Shown here: positions 6,319-9,988 of the stretch, in pieces | Layout of the letters: every line of letters starts with the position of its first letter | Position numbering within the stretch: the first letter of the stretch is position 1 | NCBI GenBank assembly: GCA_003662535.1 | Contig: QMYG01000019.1 | Span: forward strand, 1 to 9,988 | Length of the DNA stretch: 9,988 nt | Reading direction: 5' to 3' | From: Candidatus Bathyarchaeota archaeon | GTDB taxonomy: Archaea > Thermoproteota > Bathyarchaeia > EX4484-135 > B24-G1 | Program-made: the position numbers and the translations under genes | The notes under the pieces: generated by a model | What the model was told of the DNA's origin: nothing | Seen by the model: the letters and a program-made list of their open reading frames with translations, nothing else | Database searches by the model: none

Positions 6319-7005
6319 TTGAGCGAAAACCGACTACGAGAAGCTTGGGAGCTCTTAGTTCAGAGACTCGTCCGCCAGCACATTCTACGCTCGAAAGAGG
6401 TCATAGAGGCCTTCAGGCGTGCCCCACGCTACAACTTCCTACCAGAGGAACTTAGGCAATACGCCGCAATAGACGAGCCAATACCGATAGGCTACGGGCA
6501 GACGGTATCCGCACCCCACATGGTGGCAATAATGGACGAAGAGCTAGAACTAAAAGTTGGACAGAAAGTCCTAGAGGTTGGGGCAGGCTCAGGCTGGCAC
6601 GCCGCCACAGTCGCAGAACTCGTGGCACCAACAGACCAGCCTAAGGAGAGCTGGGGCCACGTCTACACAATAGAGATAGTCCCAGAACTAGCCCAAATGG
6701 CGAGAATAAACATAGAGAAAAACGGATACAGCGACAGAGTTACAGTCATCGAGGGAGACGGCTCCCTCGGCTACGAGGAAAAAGCCCCATACGACCGCAT
6801 CCTAGTAACAGCCGCAGCGCCGGAGGTGCCAAAACCCCTCATACAACAACTTAAAACAGGTGGCATACTGCTCATACCTGTTGGGGCGATACGCTTCTAC
6901 CAAACCCTCATCAAGGTGAGAAAAGAGGACGGAATACGCATGGAAGACCTTGGGGGAGTAGCCTTCGTCCCCCTCAGGGGAAAATACGGACACAAAATGC
7001 TATAA
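6319..7005 (+). CDS. pcm: Protein-L-isoaspartate O-methyltransferase
   Basis: SAM-dependent repair enzyme that methylates isoaspartyl residues formed by spontaneous ageing of Asp and Asn in proteins, allowing their return to normal aspartate. With the TTG start at 6319 the protein is 228 aa (SENRLREAWELLVQ after the initiator), which fits the family. The family signature GYGQTVSAPHMVA lies about 60 residues in. SAM motif I is VLEVGAGSGWHAA, then an acidic YTIEIVPEL, then the DRILVTAAAPEVPKPL segment and GGILLIPVG. A longer frame from ATG 6283 would add 12 residues, but that ATG probably lies upstream of the transcription start and lacks a Shine-Dalgarno. Codon choice is strongly A/C-ending, unlike the T/G-ending plus-strand argS. 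It converges on fen1 across 35 bases. Thermal protein damage would make it useful in a thermophile, alongside Cdc48. Confidence 0.94.
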   Translation: MSENRLREAWELLVQRLVRQHILRSKEVIEAFRRAPRYNFLPEELRQYAAIDEPIPIGYGQTVSAPHMVAIMDEELELKVGQKVLEVGAGSGWHAATVAELVAPTDQPKESWGHVYTIEIVPELAQMARINIEKNGYSDRVTVIEGDGSLGYEEKAPYDRILVTAAAPEVPKPLIQQLKTGGILLIPVGAIRFYQTLIKVRKEDGIRMEDLGGVAFVPLRGKYGHKML

Positions 7006-7040
7006 AAGCTCCAGATTCTACATCAGGGCAGTGGGTTTGT

Positions 7041-8078
7041 TTAGAAGAACTGTGTTAAGTCCATAGTCTTCTCCTTCTTCTTAGCCGCCCTTATCCTGCC
7101 TAATGCCTTCTTCACTCTATCCTCCGAGAAGTCTCTTTCTTGGCAGAGGAACCGAATTATGGCCTCCTCGTCGGGGCTTCCCCACGAAAGCTCGTAGTTA
7201 TCTGTTACTTTGGGTTCTAGGAAGATTTTCCTTATCTGGTCTGGGTCTACTGGGAACTCTGCCTCTGGTAGTAGTGGGAGCACCTTTTCTAGGCTTCCGT
7301 GCTCCTTAATCAGCTTGTAGGCTTTTTTCGGGCCTATTCCCTTGATTCCCTGCGGGTTGTAGTCCGTGCCGATGAGTATTCCTATATCCACCAGCTGCTC
7401 CCTAGTTATGCCCAGTTTTTCCAGAACCTCGTTTAGCCTGATTATTTCTGGGTTCACCTCGACGTAGACGGGCTTCCTAGGCAGTTTGCGTCTACCTGAT
7501 ATGGTTATATTTCTGGCTAGGGATGGTGTGCCGAAGAGGAGGCTATCGTAGTCTTGGCTGGCGCATAAGTCAGCGTCTCCACGCTTGACTAGGTGGGCTG
7601 CTTGGGCCTCGCCTTCTGAGGGGGCCTGCACGTAGGGGACTCCTAGAAGCTCGAGAAGCCGCTTAGAGTCCTCAACCATGTAGTCCTTCAGCTTCGCCGA
7701 CGCCTGAGCATACTTGCGTGCGTCTTCCAGCCTCCCCTCACGCAGCGCCTCCTCATATTTGCGTAGGGCCTCCTCACGAATCCGCATACGCCTCTTAATC
7801 TCAGCCTCCTTCAGGGCTGGAGGCTGACCGTCAAAAATGTAGATGGGCTTAATGCCCAGCTCCAACAAGTTCACTGTGCGGTAAAAGAGGCCGCTCAAGT
7901 GGCTGGTTACACGGCCGGAGCTGTCCATCAGTGGGCGGCCGTCCGGCCCACGGATTATGGAAAGAAATTGGTAGAGGGCGTTGTAGGCGTCTATTGCTAT
8001 GCGTTTTCCACGAAGCTCCTTGAGAGACACGACGTGGATGAGCGACTCAGGTATCAAGCCCTTCAGGTCTACACCCAT
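7041..8078 (-). CDS. fen: Flap endonuclease 1 (FEN1/Rad2 family)
   Basis: Structure-specific 5' nuclease that removes 5' flaps during Okazaki-fragment maturation and base-excision repair. The 345-aa length is typical of archaeal FEN1. The start at ATG 8078 gives MGVDLKGL; Gly2 is needed near the active site in this family. Metal-binding acids are at the expected places: D30 (IDAYNAL), D83 (FDGQPP), E155 and E157 (SEGEAQAA), D176 and D178 (QDYDSLLFG) and D239 (GTDYNPQG). A charged helical arch lies at about 90-135. The helix-hairpin-helix GIKGIGPKKAYKLIKEHG (244-261) binds duplex DNA. The C-terminus TMDLTQFF, after a Lys-rich stretch, resembles a PCNA-interacting box (QxxLxxFF) with Thr replacing Gln. 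It is the third gene in a tight set after cdc48 and a winged-helix gene, only 3 bases after the latter's stop, so translation is probably coupled. Confidence 0.96.
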   Translation of the reverse strand: MGVDLKGLIPESLIHVVSLKELRGKRIAIDAYNALYQFLSIIRGPDGRPLMDSSGRVTSHLSGLFYRTVNLLELGIKPIYIFDGQPPALKEAEIKRRMRIREEALRKYEEALREGRLEDARKYAQASAKLKDYMVEDSKRLLELLGVPYVQAPSEGEAQAAHLVKRGDADLCASQDYDSLLFGTPSLARNITISGRRKLPRKPVYVEVNPEIIRLNEVLEKLGITREQLVDIGILIGTDYNPQGIKGIGPKKAYKLIKEHGSLEKVLPLLPEAEFPVDPDQIRKIFLEPKVTDNYELSWGSPDEEAIIRFLCQERDFSEDRVKKALGRIRAAKKKEKTMDLTQFF

Positions 8079-8081
8079 CTC

Positions 8082-8309
8082 CTACTCACTTCTCACCAGC
8101 TCGACTATGCGCTTGCCCCGTGCTAGGGCTGAGACACGCACCAACCCCCCAATCTCCATCCGCATCAGCTCACGGCTCAGCTCCCTTATAGTCAGGTCGG
8201 AATAGAAGGGCCTGAGATTCCTAAGTAGCTCCTCGTCCGTAAGCGAGCCGTTCTTCTCCAGCTCCTCGAGTATGGCTGTGTGGAGCGGTCTAACCTTCCA
8301 CACCCTCAT
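8082..8309 (-). CDS. Small winged-helix protein between cdc48 and fen1
   Basis: A 75-aa basic protein from ATG 8309; I do not recognise a named family. The pattern fits a winged helix-turn-helix. Helix 1 is about HTAILEELEKNG (10-21), helix 2 TDEELLRNL (24-32), and the recognition helix TIRELSRELMRMEIGGLV (40-57). A short wing, RVSALARGKRIVELV, follows (58-72). The recognition helix ends in the familiar L-M-x-x-E-x-x-G-L-V form. No cofactor, metal or dimerisation domain is visible. The start is uncertain: GTG 8327 would add six residues, but GGAGG (8325-8321) is 11 nt before ATG 8309, favouring the shorter form. It starts just after the cdc48 stop (8329) and ends 3 bases before fen1, so it should be made with them. 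It could be a DNA-binding regulator or an accessory factor of a repair or proteostasis protein; neither is shown. Confidence 0.75.
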   Translation of the reverse strand: MRVWKVRPLHTAILEELEKNGSLTDEELLRNLRPFYSDLTIRELSRELMRMEIGGLVRVSALARGKRIVELVRSE

Positions 8310-8320
8310 TGCCTTGGTTT

Positions 8321-8325
8321 CCTCC
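8321..8325 (-). promoter_or_regulatory. Ribosome binding site of the winged-helix gene
   Basis: Minus-strand GGAGG, 11 nt before ATG 8309 and immediately after the cdc48 stop. It overlaps the alternative GTG 8327 start codon, which therefore could not use it. Confidence 0.45.
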
Positions 8326-8328
8326 ACT

Positions 8329-9988
8329 CTAGGCGATGGGGGTCGCAGGCTTCTCTACCTTCTTCACCCGCTGAGCAAACGACTTATACCACTTATCCAC
8401 GTCAGGCGTTATGCTCGGCCCAATTGTTTCTAGGGCTGCCTCGAAGTCCGCCATAGTAACCGATGCGGCGTTCATGTCCCTTCTGAGGGCGTTCATTGCG
8501 GCTTCCCTGCAGACAGCCTCTATGTCAGCTCCGGAATATCCAGCCGTAATCTTGGCGAGGTGCCTCAAGTCTACGTCCTCAGCTAGGGGCATGTTGCGTG
8601 TGTGAATCTTGAATATCTCGTATCTCGCCTCCTCGTCCGGGGAGGGCACGTATATGAGCCTGTCAATTCTGCCGGGACGAAGGATGGCTGGGTCTAGTAT
8701 GTCAGGCCTGTTCGTGGCGGCGATGATGACCACATCCTCTAGGGCGGCTATTCCATCTATCTCCGTCAGGAGCTGGCTTATCACACGCTCAGTTACGCCG
8801 CTGTCTGCGTAGCCTAGGCCCCTCCTCGGGGCTATGGCATCGATTTCATCGAAGAAGATGACGGACGGCGAGGCCATGCGGGCCTTCCTGAAGACCTCCC
8901 TAATCGCCCTTTCAGATTCGCCAACCCACTTCGAGAAGATTTCTGGGCCGCGAATGCTGATGAAGTTCGCCTCGCTTTCTGTGGCGACGGCCTTCGCTAG
9001 TAGTGTTTTTCCGCAGCCCGGAGGCCCGTAGAGCAGTATGCCCTTCGGCGGCTTTATACCCATACGCTTGAAGGCTTCGGGGTTCTTTAGGGGCCATTCG
9101 ACGGCCTCCCTCAGCTTCTGCTTCACGTCCTCCAGGCCGCCAATGTCGTCCCAGCGGACGGTCGGCACCTCGATGTAGACTTCACGGACGGCGGTCGGAG
9201 TTATCTCCCTGTAGGCGTTCATGAAGTCCTCCATAGTTACCTCCATCTTCTCCAGCACTTCCACAGGTATGGTCTCCTCCTCCAAGTTGATTTCAGGCAG
9301 GTATCTGCGTAGCGCCTTCATGGCGGCCTCCCTGCAGAGAGCCGCCAAGTCGGCGCCGGTGTAGCCGTGAGTTATCTCAGCTAGTTTCTTCAAGTCTACG
9401 TCCTTAGCTAGGGGCATCCCCCTAGTGTGAATCTGCAGAATCTCGTATCGGCCTTGCTTGTCCGGAACTCCGATTTCTATCTCCCTGTCGAAGCGTCCTG
9501 GCCTGCGGAGCGCCGGGTCGAGGGCGTTTATTCTGTTTGTTGCACCAATCACGATGACATTGCCTCTGCCCTCTAGGCCGTCCATGAGGGCGAGGAGCTG
9601 AGCCACAACACGCCTCTCAACCTCACCCGTGACCTCCTCCCTCTTCGGGGCGATGGCGTCAATCTCGTCGATGAAGATGATGCTTGGGGCCTCCTTCTCG
9701 GCCTCTGCGAAGATTTCCCTCAGCCTGGCCTCAGACTGCCCGTAGAACTTCGACATGATTTCTGGGCCGTTTATTGCGATGAAGTGGGCGTCGGACTCGT
9801 TTGCAACAGCCCTAGCTAGGAGGGTCTTTCCGCATCCGGGCGGGCCGTGCAGCAGGACTCCCTTCGGGGGTTCTATGCCGAGCCTCTGGAAGAGCTCGGG
9901 GTGCCTTAGTGGTAGTTCAACCATCTCCCTTATGCGCTGTATTTCCTCGTGTAGCCCACCTATGTCCTCGTAGGTTGTTCTTGGAAGC
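8329..9988 (-). CDS. cdc48: Cdc48/VAT-type AAA+ ATPase (N-terminus beyond window)
   Basis: Hexameric double-ring AAA+ unfoldase that extracts and unfolds proteins, often feeding the archaeal proteasome. The frame is open to the window edge: residues upstream of the internal ATG at 9924 read [20 protein letters not shown], the normal lead into D1, so the N-domain lies outside. About 552 residues are visible. D1 has Walker A GPPGCGKT (about 9846-9823), pore-loop KFYGQSE, Walker B IIFIDE and sensor/arginine-finger region [20 protein letters not shown]2 has [11 protein letters not shown], a second GPPGCGKT (starting about 9027), pore-loop KWVGESE, Walker B VIFFDE and [10 protein letters not shown] with RPGRID. 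No catalytic motif is damaged. The C-terminus ends [11 protein letters not shown], with no terminal hydrophobic-Tyr-X proteasome-docking motif. It is the first visible gene of the run leading to the winged-helix gene and fen1; its promoter is outside the window. Confidence 0.97.
   Translation of the reverse strand, partial: LPRTTYEDIGGLHEEIQRIREMVELPLRHPELFQRLGIEPPKGVLLHGPPGCGKTLLARAVANESDAHFIAINGPEIMSKFYGQSEARLREIFAEAEKEAPSIIFIDEIDAIAPKREEVTGEVERRVVAQLLALMDGLEGRGNVIVIGATNRINALDPALRRPGRFDREIEIGVPDKQGRYEILQIHTRGMPLAKDVDLKKLAEITHGYTGADLAALCREAAMKALRRYLPEINLEEETIPVEVLEKMEVTMEDFMNAYREITPTAVREVYIEVPTVRWDDIGGLEDVKQKLREAVEWPLKNPEAFKRMGIKPPKGILLYGPPGCGKTLLAKAVATESEANFISIRGPEIFSKWVGESERAIREVFRKARMASPSVIFFDEIDAIAPRRGLGYADSGVTERVISQLLTEIDGIAALEDVVIIAATNRPDILDPAILRPGRIDRLIYVPSPDEEARYEIFKIHTRNMPLAEDVDLRHLAKITAGYSGADIEAVCREAAMNALRRDMNAASVTMADFEAALETIGPSITPDVDKWYKSFAQRVKKVEKPATPIA

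Noticed and set aside
9922..9924. ATG at 9924 as the start of cdc48
   Set aside because: Upstream codons in the same frame encode the conserved YEDIGGL lead-in to the D1 ATPase domain up to the window edge.
1..9988. Mobile elements, CRISPR repeats, toxin-antitoxin or defence genes
   Set aside because: I looked for regularly spaced repeats, terminal inverted repeats, transposase or integrase motifs and direct repeats at the tRNA 3' end. I saw none. The tRNA is followed directly by ordinary chromosomal genes.

Overview
The window is chromosomal DNA from an archaeon. The evidence is the protein set: a Cdc48/VAT-type double AAA+ ATPase, a FEN1/Rad2-type flap endonuclease ending in a PCNA-binding-like tail, an archaeal Trm5 tRNA methyltransferase and a DUF371 protein, a family I know from archaea. 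The signals agree: TATA-box (box A) elements sit about 25-30 nt before several genes, and GGAGG ribosome-binding sites precede GTG, TTG and ATG starts. Moderately high G+C, abundant AGG/AGA arginine codons, a tRNA gene with encoded CCA and charged proteins suggest a thermophile, possibly of the Thermoproteota/TACK group. That placement is an inference and I cannot name a genus.

Layout. 1-1737 (+): arginyl-tRNA synthetase, missing its N-terminus at the window edge. 1750-2415 (-): deoxyribose-phosphate aldolase, convergent with argS. 2459-3175 (-): a calcineurin-like metallophosphoesterase. 3244-3320 (-): tRNA-Lys(CUU). 3358-4614 (-): a CPA1-like Na+(K+)/H+ antiporter. 4762-5826 (+): Trm5, divergent from the antiporter. 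5838-6263 (-): a DUF371 protein, convergent with trm5. 6319-7005 (+): protein-L-isoaspartate O-methyltransferase, divergent from DUF371. 7041-8078, 8082-8309 and 8329-9988 (all -): an apparent operon, transcribed cdc48, then a 75-aa winged-helix protein, then fen1. cdc48 runs off the right edge.

Most of the content is core housekeeping: translation (argS, tRNA-Lys, trm5), protein quality control (pcm, cdc48), replication and repair (fen1), pentose/nucleoside metabolism (deoC) and ion homeostasis. I see no insertion sequence, CRISPR array, integrase, toxin-antitoxin pair or phage gene, and no new multi-gene system. Intergenic space is very small. The longest gene-free stretch is about 147 bases, between the antiporter and trm5, and it holds the two divergent promoters.

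The points most worth a second look are these. The DUF371 protein has an internal two-fold repeat. A compact divergent DUF371/pcm promoter moves the pcm start to a TTG codon. An unnamed winged-helix protein is locked between cdc48 and fen1. The hexamer GTAGAC/GTCTAC is strongly over-represented. Synonymous codon choice is patchy, most visibly in pcm.
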